Shown here: positions 40,783 through 49,742 of the stretch, piece after piece
Layout: the number at the start of each line of letters is the position of its first letter
Position numbering within the stretch: position 1 is the stretch's first letter
Source: Streptomyces sp. NRRL S-31
Lineage (GTDB): Bacteria; Actinomycetota; Actinomycetes; Streptomycetales; Streptomycetaceae
NCBI RefSeq assembly: GCF_000718775.1
Contig: NZ_JOCB01000052.1
Span: 1-64,000, forward strand
Length of the DNA: 64,000 nucleotides
Reading direction: 5' to 3'
The notes under the pieces: generated by a model
Told to the model about the DNA's origin: nothing
The model's input: the letters and a program-made list of their open reading frames with translations, nothing else
Databases searched by the model: none
Made by a program: the position numbers and the translations under genes

Positions 40783-43590
40783 TCAGCCGACGGACGAGTA
40801 GGCCACCACACCCCGCAGCAACTGGTCGACGGCCTTGCGCGCGGCCTTGGGGACGGTCGAGCCCTCCACGGGAGCCGCGGCGGAGATCTGCCCCAGCACG
40901 TCGATGACCTGCTTGCACCACCGCACGAAGTCGCCGGCCGGCATCTCCGCCTCGCGCAGCACCTCGTCCAGGCCCGTGCCGGAGGCCCACATGTAGGCGG
41001 CCCAGGCGAAGCCGAGGTCGGGCTCGCGCTGGCCGACGCCCTCGGTCTGGCTGATCCGGAAATCCTCCTCCAGGCCGTCCAGCCGGCCCCAGATCCGGAC
41101 CATCTCACCGAGCGCGGCCTTGGCCTTGCCCGAGGGCAGCTTCGGCGCCATGGCGTCGTCACCGACCCGGGCCTCGAACACCAACGCGGAGACGCAGGCG
41201 GCCAGTTCGGCCGGGGACAGCCCCTCCCAGACCCGCTCGCGCAGACACTCGCTGGCCAGCAGGTCCAGTTCGCCGTAGAGCCGCGCCAGCCGCTTGCCGT
41301 GCTCGGTGACCTCGTCGCCCCGCAGGTAGTCCAGCTCGGTCAGCAGCGCCACGATCCGGTCGAAGGTGCGCGCGATGGTGTTGGTGCGGCCCTCGATGCG
41401 CCGCTCCAGCTGCGAGGTGTCGCGCAGCAGCCGGTGGTAGCGCTCGGCCCACCGGGCGTGGTCCTCGCGGTCGTCGCAGCCGTGGCAGGGATGGGCGCGG
41501 ATCGCCGTACGCAGCCGCGCGATCTCGCGGTCGTCGGCGGCCTGCGAGCGCTTCTTGCGGGCCCGCTCCGGCGGGATGTGCCCGGCCTTGGTGCGCAGCG
41601 CGGAGGCGAGGTCCCGGCGGGACTGCGGCGAGCGCGGGTTGAAGGACTTCGGGATCCGCATCCGGTCCAGCGGCTCCACCGGCACCGGGAAGTCCATCGA
41701 CGCCAGCCGCTTGACCTGCCGTTCGGCGGTGAGCACCAGCGGGCGCGGGCCGTCGTGGTGGTCGAAGCCGCGGTGGCCGTTGGAACGGCCGGCCGGCAGG
41801 CCCGGGTCCAGCACCAGGGCGAGGCCCGCGTACTTCCCCGTCGGCACGTGGATGACATCGCCCGGCTTGAGCTTCTCCAGGGCCACGGCCGCCTCGGCCC
41901 GCCGCTGGTTCGCGCCCTGCCGGACCAGTTCGGTCTCCCGGTCCTTCAGCTCCCGGCGCAGCCGCGCGTACTCCTCGAAGTCGCCGAGGTGGCAGGTCAT
42001 GGAGGCCTTGTAGCCGGACAGGCCCTCCTCGTTGCGCTGCACCTGCCGGGAGATCCCGACGACCGACTTGTCGGCCTGGAACTGCGCGAAGGACGTCTCC
42101 AGCAGCTCGCGCGAGCGGTGCCGGCCGAACTGCTCGACCAGGTTGACCGCCATGTTGTACGACGGCTTGAAGCTGGAGCGCAGCGGATACGTGCGGGTGC
42201 CCGCGAGACCGGCGAGGTGCTCCGGGCTCATGGCGCGCTGCCACAGGACGACCGCGTGCCCCTCGACGTCGATGCCCCGGCGGCCCGCGCGGCCGGTCAG
42301 CTGGGTGTACTCGCCGGGCGTGATGTCGGCGTGCTGTTCGCCGTTCCACTTGACGAGCTTCTCCAGCACCACCGAGCGGGCGGGCATGTTGATGCCGAGC
42401 GCGAGGGTCTCGGTGGCGAACACGGCCTTGACCAGGCCGCGTACGAACAGTTCCTCCACGACCTCCTTGAACGTCGGCAGCATGCCCGCGTGGTGGGCGG
42501 CGATGCCCCGCTCCAGGCCCTCCAGCCACTCGTAGTAGCCGAGGACGTGCAGGTCCTCCGGCGGGATGGCGGCGGTGCGCTCCTCGACCAGGGCGCGGAC
42601 CTGTTCGCGCGCCTCCTCGTCGTTGAGCCGCAGGCCCGCGTACAGGCACTGCTGCACGGCGGCCTCGCAGGCGGCCCGGCTGAAGATGAAGGTGATGGCG
42701 GGCAGCAGGCCCTCGGAGTCCAGGCGTTCGATGACCTCCGGGCGGCCCGGCGTCCACACGCGCGAACGCTGTCTGCGCTCCCGCTCCCGGTCGGCCTCGC
42801 GCATCGCCCGGCCGCGCCTGCGGTCCTGGTACGACGGCCGGGTGGCCTCCATCCGGGCCAGCCGGACCAGATCGGGGTTGACGGCCTTCTTGTGGCCCTC
42901 GCCCTCCTCGAACAGGTCGTACATCCGGCGCCCGGCGAGCACGTGCTGGAACAGCGGGACCGGCCGGTGCTCGGAGACGATCACCTCGGTGTCGCCCCGG
43001 ACGGTGTCCAGCCAGTCGCCGAACTCCTCCGCGTTGGACACGGTGGCGGAGAGCGAGACCAGGGTCACCGACTCGGGCAGGTGGATGATCACCTCTTCCC
43101 AGACGGCGCCGCGGAAGCGGTCGGAGAGGTAGTGCACCTCGTCCATGACCACGTAGCCGAGGCCGAGCAGGGTCTGGGAGCCCGCGTACAGCATGTTCCG
43201 CAGCACCTCGGTGGTCATCACGACCACCGGGGCGTCGGAGTTCACGCTGTTGTCGCCGGTGAGCAGGCCGACTTTGTCCGCGCCGTACCGGCGGCACAGG
43301 TCGGCGTACTTCTGGTTCGACAGCGCCTTGATGGGCGTGGTGTAGAAGCACTTCTTGCCCTGCTGGAGGGCGAGGTGGACGGCGAACTCGCCCACGATCG
43401 TCTTGCCCGAGCCGGTGGGGGCGGCCACCAGCACGCCCTTCCCCGCTTCGAGCGCCTGGCAGGCCTCGATCTGGAAGGGGTCGAGGCCGAAGTCGTACAT
43501 CTCGCGGAAGGAGGCGAGCGCGGTGGCCTGCTCGGCTGCCCGCCTCCGGGCTGCCGCATACCGCTCGGCCGGTGAGAGGTCCTCTGTCAT
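40783..43590 (-). CDS. Ski2/Mtr4-like DEAD/DExH-box RNA helicase (HelY type)
   Basis: 935 aa from ATG 43590 (MTEDLSPAERYAAARR). Helicase motifs in order: Q-region FGLDPFQIEACQALEAGKGVLVAAPTGSGKT (I), TTPIKALSNQKYADL (Ia), MTTEVLRNML, VVMDEVHYLSDRFRG (II, DEVH), LSATVSNAEEFGDWL (III), FATETLALGINMPARSVVLEKLVKW (V) and QLTGRAGRRGIDVEGHAVV (VI). The C-terminal 400 residues match the rRNA-processing arch and helical bundle of this family. It probably unwinds structured RNA for processing or decay. A 966-aa antisense frame is a shadow. Confidence 0.93.
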   Translation of the reverse strand: MTEDLSPAERYAAARRRAAEQATALASFREMYDFGLDPFQIEACQALEAGKGVLVAAPTGSGKTIVGEFAVHLALQQGKKCFYTTPIKALSNQKYADLCRRYGADKVGLLTGDNSVNSDAPVVVMTTEVLRNMLYAGSQTLLGLGYVVMDEVHYLSDRFRGAVWEEVIIHLPESVTLVSLSATVSNAEEFGDWLDTVRGDTEVIVSEHRPVPLFQHVLAGRRMYDLFEEGEGHKKAVNPDLVRLARMEATRPSYQDRRRGRAMREADRERERRQRSRVWTPGRPEVIERLDSEGLLPAITFIFSRAACEAAVQQCLYAGLRLNDEEAREQVRALVEERTAAIPPEDLHVLGYYEWLEGLERGIAAHHAGMLPTFKEVVEELFVRGLVKAVFATETLALGINMPARSVVLEKLVKWNGEQHADITPGEYTQLTGRAGRRGIDVEGHAVVLWQRAMSPEHLAGLAGTRTYPLRSSFKPSYNMAVNLVEQFGRHRSRELLETSFAQFQADKSVVGISRQVQRNEEGLSGYKASMTCHLGDFEEYARLRRELKDRETELVRQGANQRRAEAAVALEKLKPGDVIHVPTGKYAGLALVLDPGLPAGRSNGHRGFDHHDGPRPLVLTAERQVKRLASMDFPVPVEPLDRMRIPKSFNPRSPQSRRDLASALRTKAGHIPPERARKKRSQAADDREIARLRTAIRAHPCHGCDDREDHARWAERYHRLLRDTSQLERRIEGRTNTIARTFDRIVALLTELDYLRGDEVTEHGKRLARLYGELDLLASECLRERVWEGLSPAELAACVSALVFEARVGDDAMAPKLPSGKAKAALGEMVRIWGRLDGLEEDFRISQTEGVGQREPDLGFAWAAYMWASGTGLDEVLREAEMPAGDFVRWCKQVIDVLGQISAAAPVEGSTVPKAARKAVDQLLRGVVAYSSVG

Positions 43591-43667
43591 CGTACTTTCG
43601 AGCGTACCGGGCGCCACTGACAACAGGACGATCATTATCCGGATCACCGGCCGCCCGACGGCATACG

Positions 43668-43700
43668 GATGCCCCCGTCCCGGAGGGGGACGGGGGCATC
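43668..43700 (-). terminator. Terminator hairpin after tatC
   Basis: 14-bp perfect stem (43668-43681 and 43687-43700) with a 5-nt loop, 33 nt beyond the tatC stop. Confidence 0.75.
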
Positions 43701-43732
43701 GCGCGGTGCGCCGGTGGGTGACCCGGTGGAGG

Positions 43733-44683
43733 TCAGGTCGCGTCGTCGTAGCCGTTGACCCGGTCGGTGCTCGCCTGCTCGGGCAGCGCGCGGGCGGCCG
43801 GGACGGACTCGACCTCGCCGATGTCCTCCGGGGTGAGGTCCAGCTCGGAGGCCTCGTCGTCGCCCGGCCCCGCCGCCTCGCGCAGCCGCCTGCGCTTGTC
43901 GTTGAGGAGCGAGAAGACGACCGCCGCGAAGTACAGCACCCAGATCGGCCCGGCGAGGGCCAGCATGGACAGCGGATCGGTGCTGGGGGTGGCGACGGCC
44001 GCGAAGATCGTGATGCCGAGGATCATGGCACGCCACCAGCCCAGCATGCGCCTGCCGCTCAGCACCCCGGTGAGGTTCAGCATGATCAGCAGCAGCGGCA
44101 GCTCGAAGGAGAGGCCGAAGACGACCACCATGCGCGTGACCAGCTGGAGCAGGTCGTCCAGCGGCAGCAGGTTCTTGATCTGCGTGTTCGGGGTGAACTG
44201 GATCAGTACCTCGGCCGTGGTCGGCAGCAGCTTGTACGCGAAGAAGGCACCGCAGAAGAACAGCGGGGCGCCGGTGAAGACGAAGACGTAGGCGTACTTC
44301 TTCTCGTGCCGGTGCAGACCCGGTGCGACGAACGCCCAGAGCTGGTACAGCCAGATCGGCGACGCGAGCACGACACCGGCCATCAGCGAGACCTGGAGGG
44401 CCAGCGTGAACGGCGCGAGGAGGCCGTTGATGGTGATCTCGGCGCACTGGGTCTTGCCGCTGGACTTCGCCAGCTCTTCGAAGGACTTCCCACAGCCGAC
44501 CGAGTCGAGGATCGGACCCGTCAGGAAGTTGATGATCTCGTTGTAGAAGAAGGCTGCGACGATCGTCACGACGACGATGGCCAGCATCGCCTTCGCGAGC
44601 CGGTTGCGGAGCTCACGAAGGTGTTCCGCGAGGGGCATCCGCCCCTCGGGATCCCTCTCCTTGTTGCGGGCAGGCTTGAGCAA
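43733..44683 (-). CDS. tatC: Sec-independent protein translocase subunit TatC
   Basis: 316 aa starting at TTG 44683, with GAGG seven bases upstream. MPLAEHLRELRNRLAKAMLA is the conserved N-terminal signal-receptor motif, and six transmembrane helices follow (AIVVVTIVAAFFY; FTLALQVSLMAGVVLASPIWLYQLWAFVAPGL; AYVFVFTGAPLFFCGAFFAY and others). A hydrophilic acidic tail of about 60 residues is an actinobacterial feature. It recognises twin-arginine signal peptides. It follows tatA after 47 bp on the same strand. Confidence 0.97.
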   Translation of the reverse strand: MLKPARNKERDPEGRMPLAEHLRELRNRLAKAMLAIVVVTIVAAFFYNEIINFLTGPILDSVGCGKSFEELAKSSGKTQCAEITINGLLAPFTLALQVSLMAGVVLASPIWLYQLWAFVAPGLHRHEKKYAYVFVFTGAPLFFCGAFFAYKLLPTTAEVLIQFTPNTQIKNLLPLDDLLQLVTRMVVVFGLSFELPLLLIMLNLTGVLSGRRMLGWWRAMILGITIFAAVATPSTDPLSMLALAGPIWVLYFAAVVFSLLNDKRRRLREAAGPGDDEASELDLTPEDIGEVESVPAARALPEQASTDRVNGYDDAT

Positions 44684-44730
44684 CCCACGTCCTCATCTCG
44701 TGCGGCGGGCCGGGGCTTTCCGGCCCTGCG

Positions 44731-45009
44731 TCAGCGCTGGGTGGAATCCGTCGGCTCGTTGACCGGCCGGGAGCTGCTCACGTCGCCGGGGGCCGCCTGG
44801 ATGGTGCGCTGCGAAGCCTGCTCGTTGGGGGTGGAGGCCTGGGTGGAGGAGCCGCCCTCTTCCTTCATCGCCTTGGCCTCGCTCTTGAGGATGCGGGCGG
44901 ACTTGCCGAGCGAGCGGGCCATGTCCGGGAGCTTCTTCGCGCCGAACAGCAGGATGACGACGACGAGGATCAGAATGAGCTCGGGAGCTCCGATTTTTCC
45001 ACCGAACAT
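44731..45009 (-). CDS. tatA: Twin-arginine translocase subunit TatA
   Basis: 92 aa. [42 protein letters not shown] has the single membrane helix, the FG hinge and the amphipathic helix that build the Tat pore. A polar Ser/Gln/Pro-rich tail follows. ATG 45009 with GAAGG upstream. The tatAC pair lies next to pafBC as in other actinobacteria. Confidence 0.96.
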   Translation of the reverse strand: MFGGKIGAPELILILVVVILLFGAKKLPDMARSLGKSARILKSEAKAMKEEGGSSTQASTPNEQASQRTIQAAPGDVSSSRPVNEPTDSTQR

Positions 45010-45268
45010 GAATCTTTACCTTCTCACCGAGGCGGCTGGGTGGGGTGCTGTCCGACCAGTCGGACATGTGTCCGATGGTCATGCTGTCAGCGATCGTAAC
45101 GCTCAGGGGTAAACGTGAGGCAATCCCCGTGCGTACTCCCGGTCCACGGTGCGGGCCTCGTTCTCCGCACCACGACCAGCAGGGTACCTGTCCGGCGGGG
45201 CAGCATGACAGGGCGAAGTGACGCAAACCGCTTGTATCACGGCCCCCACCGTCACCACCGGGCGCGGC

Positions 45269-45463
45269 TCACAGCGTGTCGACGGCACGGGCCGCGCTCA
45301 CGGCCGCCCGCTCCAGGTCCTCGGATGCCCGGCTGATGCGCCGGGCGGAGTCCGCCACCTGCTCTCCGAGGCATCGGGCCGCCAGGAACACCCGGACGGC
45401 GAGCACCCCCAGGACGGCGAGACCCAGGAAACCCACGGCTACCGCGAACATCGGCCAGAACAT
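45269..45463 (-). CDS. Small single-pass membrane protein, probably leaderless
   Basis: 64 aa from ATG 45463 (MFWPMFAVAVGFLGLAVLGVLAVRVFLAAR). One hydrophobic helix at the N-terminus is followed by an amphipathic helix with regular polar spacing (RCLGEQVADSARRISRASEDLERAAVSAARAVDTL). Function unknown. TACCCT lies seven bases before the ATG with no ribosome site, so the mRNA probably begins at the ATG. A 22-residue upstream extension is Gly/Pro/Arg low-complexity and is rejected. Confidence 0.7.
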   Translation of the reverse strand: MFWPMFAVAVGFLGLAVLGVLAVRVFLAARCLGEQVADSARRISRASEDLERAAVSAARAVDTL

Positions 45464-45542
45464 GACGACGAGGGTAGACCGTCCGCCGGCGGGGCCCGCA
45501 TCCGGCCGCCGCCGTGCCGGGCCGCCCACCGGGTCCGGCCCG

Positions 45543-45836
45543 CTACACCGTGGAGTGCAGCCGCAGCGTCCTGACCCCGCCGCCGGTGAGCAGCTCCACG
45601 ATCCGCTCGCCGGCCGGCTTGCGGACCGACGCGCCGCAGTCGGGGCAGGTGAAGGAGTAGAACGTCGTCCGGCTGGTGGCCCCGATGGCCAGGCGGAGCG
45701 CGCTCGCGGCGAGTTCGAAGCGGCCCCGGCAGTCCGGGCAGCCGGCCCTGAACGTCACGGGGACCACCCCGCGCATCCCCGCGAAGGCGGTCGCCACCGT
45801 CATCTCACCCGCACCGGACTCCGGAGACTCGCTCAC
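45543..45836 (-). CDS. Small zinc-ribbon-like protein
   Basis: 97 aa from GTG 45836. Two CPDC knuckles (AGCPDCRGRFELAAS and FTCPDCGASVRKPAG) about 30 residues apart form a likely zinc ribbon. The middle (LRLAIGATSRTTFYSFTCPDCG) and the tail (IVELLTGGGVRTLRL) are strand-rich. The function is unknown; it might bind nucleic acid or a protein partner. It is downstream of pafC on the same strand, with a 64-bp gap. Confidence 0.75.
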   Translation of the reverse strand: MSESPESGAGEMTVATAFAGMRGVVPVTFRAGCPDCRGRFELAASALRLAIGATSRTTFYSFTCPDCGASVRKPAGERIVELLTGGGVRTLRLHSTV

Positions 45837-45900
45837 AGCCCTCGCTCCTCTTCCTCTGGTCGCAGCTGGTCGTCCGCCCGCGAGGCGCCACGGCCTCGGC

Positions 45901-46932
45901 TCACACAGACCTCTCGTCCCGGTCGTCGGCGGCATCGCGCACCGCGTCCGCCGGTCCGTCGTACGCCGCCAGGGCCTCGTGGGCCGCCCGGCGGGCGCTC
46001 TCGGCCAGCTCGGGCGGCGAGACGATCCGGCCGTCACGGCCGAGCCGCAGCGCCAGCCGGCGCAGCGAGGCCGGATCGGGGGTGCGCAGGGTGATGCGCA
46101 ATCCGCCGTCGGGAAGCTCATCGGCGCTGTCGTGCGGGTAGTACTCGGCGACCCAGCGCCCGCCGGGGCCGACCTCGACCACCACCTCCGGGTCCTCGGC
46201 GGCCGGCTGCACCAGCCCCTCGGAGAGGTCGCGCGGCTCGATCTCCGGCGGCGCCGAGGGCGCGTCGAGGATCTTGATCTCGGCGACCCGGTCCAGCCGG
46301 AAGGTGCGCCGGGCCTCGGAGCGGCGGCACCACGCCTCCACATAGGTGTGGCCGACGCTGACCAGCCGGATGGGGTCGATCTCGCGCTCGGTGACCTCGT
46401 CGCGGGCCGGCGAGTAGTACCGGATCCACAGCCGGCGGCGCTCGGAGATCGCCCGGTCGACGTCGGCGAAGACACCGCCCTCGGACTCGAAGGTCACCGA
46501 CAGCCGGGAGCTGGCCCCGGCGGCCTCCCCGGCCGCCGTCTCCACCTTGGCGGTGGCCCGCAGCAGGGCCTGGCGGTCGCCCTCCCGCAGGCCGGGCAGC
46601 GTGGCGACCGCGCGCGCGGCGACCAGCAGGGCGGTGGCCTCGTCGGCGGCGAGCCGGAGCGGTTCGGCCGCCTCCTCGCCGAGCGCCGCGGGGTTGTGCC
46701 ACCAGATGCGCTCGCCGTCGGTGTCGATGTCCAGCAGATCGCCGCCGCGGAAGCTGGTGCCGCACATGGGCAGCAGATCGAGGTCGGCGACCAGCTCGTC
46801 CTCGCTGATGCCGAAGGCGCGCGCGACATCGGCGATCCGGGCGCCGGGGCGCTCGCGGAGGTACGTCACCAGCGAGAGCATCCGCCGGGTCTGGTCGATG
46901 GCGTTGACGGTCCTGGCCGGTTTGCCTGCCAC
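45901..46932 (-). CDS. pafC: WYL-domain transcriptional regulator PafC
   Basis: 343 aa. An N-terminal winged helix (RRMLSLVTYLRERPGARIADVARAFGISEDELVADLDLLPMCG) and a WYL domain at about 150-320 (RRLWIRYYSPARDEVTEREIDPIRLVSVGHTYVEAWCRRSEARRTFRLDRVAEIKIL), then a C-terminal extension. With PafB it forms a heterodimer that activates DNA-damage genes in mycobacteria independently of LexA, probably sensing single-stranded nucleic acid through WYL. It follows pafB after 14 bp. Confidence 0.93.
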   Translation of the reverse strand: MAGKPARTVNAIDQTRRMLSLVTYLRERPGARIADVARAFGISEDELVADLDLLPMCGTSFRGGDLLDIDTDGERIWWHNPAALGEEAAEPLRLAADEATALLVAARAVATLPGLREGDRQALLRATAKVETAAGEAAGASSRLSVTFESEGGVFADVDRAISERRRLWIRYYSPARDEVTEREIDPIRLVSVGHTYVEAWCRRSEARRTFRLDRVAEIKILDAPSAPPEIEPRDLSEGLVQPAAEDPEVVVEVGPGGRWVAEYYPHDSADELPDGGLRITLRTPDPASLRRLALRLGRDGRIVSPPELAESARRAAHEALAAYDGPADAVRDAADDRDERSV

Positions 46933-46946
46933 AGTCCTGCTCCCCC

Positions 46947-47975
46947 TCAGCCCTCGGCCACGGCGCGCAGCCGGTCCAGCACGTCGGCCCGCAGCTCGGC
47001 CGGCTCCAGCACCACCACGTCCGGCCCGAACTCCACCAGCCAGGCGTCCAGACCGTGCCCGTACGGAATCTCCAACTCGTCCCAGCCGTTCCCGAGTTCC
47101 CGGACCTTGGCGGCCTTCGCCCGAAGGGGGTAACCGGCGCCGGAGCGCAGCCGGATCAGCGCCGAGCGGTCCGCCGTCTCGCCGGCCCAGCTCGCGACGG
47201 TCTCCCGGACGGTCACGACGTCCGGCACGGGCGCGGTGAAGCCCGTGCCGCGGGAACGGACCTTGCCGGTGATCCGCGAGAGCCGGAAGACGCGCTCGGC
47301 GCCCCGGTCACGGTCGAACCCGGCCAGATACCAGTGGCCGCGCCAGCACTCCAGCGCCCACGGCTCGACATGCCGGGGCTCGGGGCGGGCGGCGGAGGCC
47401 TTGCGGTAGTCGAAGAGGACCGGGCGGCGGTCGCGGCAGGCCAGCATCAGCGGTTCGAAGGCGGCCTCGTGCACCGGGATGCGCGGCTCCAGCGCGCCGT
47501 GCGCCTCGTACGGGTCGACCTCCTCCGGCAGGCCCGCGGCGCGCAGCTTCTGGAGGGCCCCGCTGGCGGCGCCGGCCAGCCGGGCCTGCTGCCAGACCTT
47601 GGCGGCGAGACCGAGGGCGGCTGCCTCCTCGGCGTCCAGGGTGATGGGAGGCAGGCGGTTGCTGTCACGGCGGGCCAGGTAGCCGACCTCGCCGTCGAGG
47701 TTCTCGACGGTCTCGATGACCAGACCCAGCTCGCGCAGGTCGTCCTTGTCCCGCTCGAACATGCGGTTGAAGGAGTCGTCGGAGGAGCCCGCCGCCCCCT
47801 TGTCGGGCCTGGAGGCCGCCCCTCCCCCCGGCCTGGAGGCCGCCCCTCCCCCCGGCCTGGAGGCCTCGACGTAAGCCTCGATGGAGTCGCGCAGCTCGCG
47901 CTTGCTGAGTGGCCGGCGTGCGCCGAGCAGACACAGCGCGAGGTTCATCAGCCGCTCGGCCTTGGCAATGGCCAT
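46947..47975 (-). CDS. pafB: WYL-domain transcriptional regulator PafB, with internal repeat
   Basis: 342 aa from ATG 47975. The winged helix starts KAERLMNLALCLLGARRPLSKRELRDSIEAY and resumes after an insertion with DDSFNRMFERDKDDLRELGLVIETVENLDGEVGYLARRDS. The WYL domain has RRPVLFDYRKASAARPEPRHVEPWALECWRGHWYLAGFDRDRGAERVFRLSRI. The insertion (EASRPGGGAASRPGGGAASRPDKGAAGS) is made by a 24-bp tandem repeat at 47806-47865 and lies in the DNA-binding domain loop. Partner of PafC. Confidence 0.93.
   Translation of the reverse strand: MAIAKAERLMNLALCLLGARRPLSKRELRDSIEAYVEASRPGGGAASRPGGGAASRPDKGAAGSSDDSFNRMFERDKDDLRELGLVIETVENLDGEVGYLARRDSNRLPPITLDAEEAAALGLAAKVWQQARLAGAASGALQKLRAAGLPEEVDPYEAHGALEPRIPVHEAAFEPLMLACRDRRPVLFDYRKASAARPEPRHVEPWALECWRGHWYLAGFDRDRGAERVFRLSRITGKVRSRGTGFTAPVPDVVTVRETVASWAGETADRSALIRLRSGAGYPLRAKAAKVRELGNGWDELEIPYGHGLDAWLVEFGPDVVVLEPAELRADVLDRLRAVAEG
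47806..47865. repeat. 24-bp tandem repeat, 2.5 copies, inside pafB
   Basis: Units 47806-47829 and 47830-47853 are identical, followed by half a unit. It encodes the in-frame peptide repeat RPGGGAAS. Copy number could vary without breaking the frame. Confidence 0.85.
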
Positions 47976-48048
47976 CGACGCCCTTCGCCTTCCCTATGGT
48001 GCTTCCGATCGATGACCGTACCGCTCCACGGGGCCGGGACAAAGCCGA

Positions 48049-48076
48049 GGGCCCATGCCCGGGCGGGCATGGGCCC
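48049..48076 (-). terminator. Terminator hairpin after the FKBP gene
   Basis: 12-bp perfect arms (48049-48060 and 48065-48076), loop GGGC, 60 nt beyond the FKBP stop. A further ACCGGCCGGT-type repeat pair lies at 48097-48121. Confidence 0.7.
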
Positions 48077-48135
48077 CAGGTGATCGGATCCGGTCGGAAC
48101 CGGCCGGTGGGAACCGGCCGGTCGACCGGCGCGGA

Positions 48136-48507
48136 TCAGACGGCGATGAGGTCCACCACGAAGATGAGGGTCTCACCGGGCTTGATCGCCGGGGTCGGGC
48201 TCTGGTTGCCGTAGGCGAGGTGGGCCGGGATGGTCAGCTGGCGACGGCCACCGACCTTCATGCCCTGCACGCCCAGGTCCCAGCCCTTGATGACACGGCC
48301 GCCGCCCAGCGGGAAGCGGAACGGGGCGTTACGGTTCCAGCTGGCGTCGAACTCCTCGCCGGTGCTGAAGGCCACGCCGACGTAGTGGACGGTGACCGTC
48401 TGGCCCGCCTGCGCGACCTCGCCGTCACCCTCCCAGATGTCCTTGATCTCGAGGTCCGCCGGGGGCTCGCCGCCCGGGAAGTCGATCTCGGGCTTCTCGA
48501 TGCTCAC
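48136..48507 (-). CDS. FKBP-type peptidyl-prolyl isomerase, cytoplasmic
   Basis: 123 aa from GTG 48507, with AGGAGC upstream. A single FKBP domain: GQTVTVHYVGVAFSTGEEFDASWNRNAPFRFPLGGGRVIKGWDLGVQGMKVGGRRQLTIPAHLAYG...LIFVVDLIAV. All main active-site aromatics (Tyr, Phe, Trp) are present, so it should catalyse prolyl isomerisation. No signal peptide. The longer lipoprotein FKBP gene lies just upstream on the same strand. Confidence 0.94.
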   Translation of the reverse strand: MSIEKPEIDFPGGEPPADLEIKDIWEGDGEVAQAGQTVTVHYVGVAFSTGEEFDASWNRNAPFRFPLGGGRVIKGWDLGVQGMKVGGRRQLTIPAHLAYGNQSPTPAIKPGETLIFVVDLIAV

Positions 48508-48591
48508 GTCAAAAGCTCCTGCTTGTGTACGACACGAAACGTGGACAGTCTTTCATCCCCGGGGCCCTCCGGCCCGCCATGGGCCCGAGCG

Positions 48592-49599
48592 TCACATCGC
48601 CGCGAGGATGTCCACCGTGAAGACGAGGGTGGAGCCCTTCTTGACGGCCCCGCCGCTCGGCGGGTTGTCGCCGTAGCCCAGCTCCGGCGGGATGACGAGC
48701 AGGACCCTGCTGCCCACCTTCTTGCCGGTCAGGCCCTGCGCGAGGCCCTTGACCGCCTGCTGCATCTGCTCCAGCGAGAACTGGCTGAGCCGGCCGGAGC
48801 CATAGGTCCGCTGGAAGGTCTTGCCACCGTCCCAGACCAGGCCCTGGAACTGGCACAGGACCGTCTGGTCGGCCTTCAGCTCGGGGCCGTCGCCCTCCAG
48901 CACGTACTCCGACACGAGCTTCTTCGGCGGGTCGGTCCGGGGCGGGACGGTGACCTTCGGCACCTGGCCGTCGGTGTTGGTGCCCACCTTCGGCAGGGCG
49001 GCGTCGGTCTGCGGGACCACGGTGCCCTTGGCGGAGCTCTTGGAGTTGAAGGACTCGATCAGGTCGATGACGAAGACCAGGGTGTCGGTGCCCTTGATGC
49101 CGGCCTGCGGGTTGCCGCCCTTGCCGTACCCCAGGGCCGGCGGGACGGCGATCTCGATCCGGCTGCCGGTCTTCTTGCCCTGGAGGGCGTACCGCCAGCC
49201 GTCGATGATGCTGCCCTGGGCGAGCTGCATGACCAGCGGGCGCTTGCGGTCGTAGGAGTTGTCGAAGACCTTGGCCGTGTCCCAGATCTGGCCGAGGTAG
49301 TCGGCCCGGATGAAGTCGTTCTCCGCGACCGCCCGGCCGCTGCCCGCGATCGCCGTCCTGACGGCCAGGTTCTCCGACGGGTCGCCCGGCCCCTTGGCGA
49401 CGGTCGGCTTCTCGCCGAACCTCGTGCCCGCGGTGATCGCCGGCAGCGGTCCGTCCACGATCTTGGGCGGCGGCGCCGAGGACGCCGAGGCCGACGGCGA
49501 CGCGCTGGTCTTGCCGGACTCGGACGAGCCGTCACCGCAGCCGGCGAGCGTGACCAGTCCTGCGGGTACGGCGGCGAGGAGGAGTGAACGTCGGCGCAC
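48592..49599 (-). CDS. FKBP-type prolyl isomerase lipoprotein with two FKBP domains
   Basis: 335 aa from GTG 49599. A lipoprotein signal (RRRSLLLAAVPAGLVTLAGCG, lipobox LAGC) anchors it outside the membrane. The first FKBP-like domain is at about 85-185 (VAENDFIRADYLGQIWDTAKVFDNSYDRKRPLVMQLAQGSIIDGWRYALQGKKTGSRIEIAVPPALGYG). The second is at about 235-333 (KADQTVLCQFQGLVWDGGKTFQRTYGSGRLSQFSLEQMQQAVKGLAQGLTGKKVGSRVLLVIPPELGYG). It likely folds exported proteins. The N-terminal Arg cluster has no strict twin-Arg motif. Confidence 0.93.
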   Translation of the reverse strand: MRRRSLLLAAVPAGLVTLAGCGDGSSESGKTSASPSASASSAPPPKIVDGPLPAITAGTRFGEKPTVAKGPGDPSENLAVRTAIAGSGRAVAENDFIRADYLGQIWDTAKVFDNSYDRKRPLVMQLAQGSIIDGWRYALQGKKTGSRIEIAVPPALGYGKGGNPQAGIKGTDTLVFVIDLIESFNSKSSAKGTVVPQTDAALPKVGTNTDGQVPKVTVPPRTDPPKKLVSEYVLEGDGPELKADQTVLCQFQGLVWDGGKTFQRTYGSGRLSQFSLEQMQQAVKGLAQGLTGKKVGSRVLLVIPPELGYGDNPPSGGAVKKGSTLVFTVDILAAM

Positions 49600-49661
49600 G
49601 GAAGAGCCTCGTAATCGGTCGATCTTGCGGATGGCGTGCGCGCAACTCTACGACTCGAGAA

Positions 49662-49690
49662 GGGCGCCGTACGGAAAACGTACGGCGCCC
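49662..49690 (-). terminator. Terminator hairpin after pafA
   Basis: Perfect 12-bp arms (49662-49673 and 49679-49690) with loop GAAAA, 53 nt past the pafA stop and before the FKBP lipoprotein gene. Confidence 0.75.
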
Positions 49691-49742
49691 GTGTGGCGTT
49701 CCGGCATTTCGCGGCCCGGACGCTTGCCCCACCCGCTTTCGC

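Noticed and set aside
40675..43575. 966-aa open frame opposite the helicase
   Set aside because: Same reason: helicase motifs on the minus strand are complete and this frame has biased composition and no ribosome site or domain.
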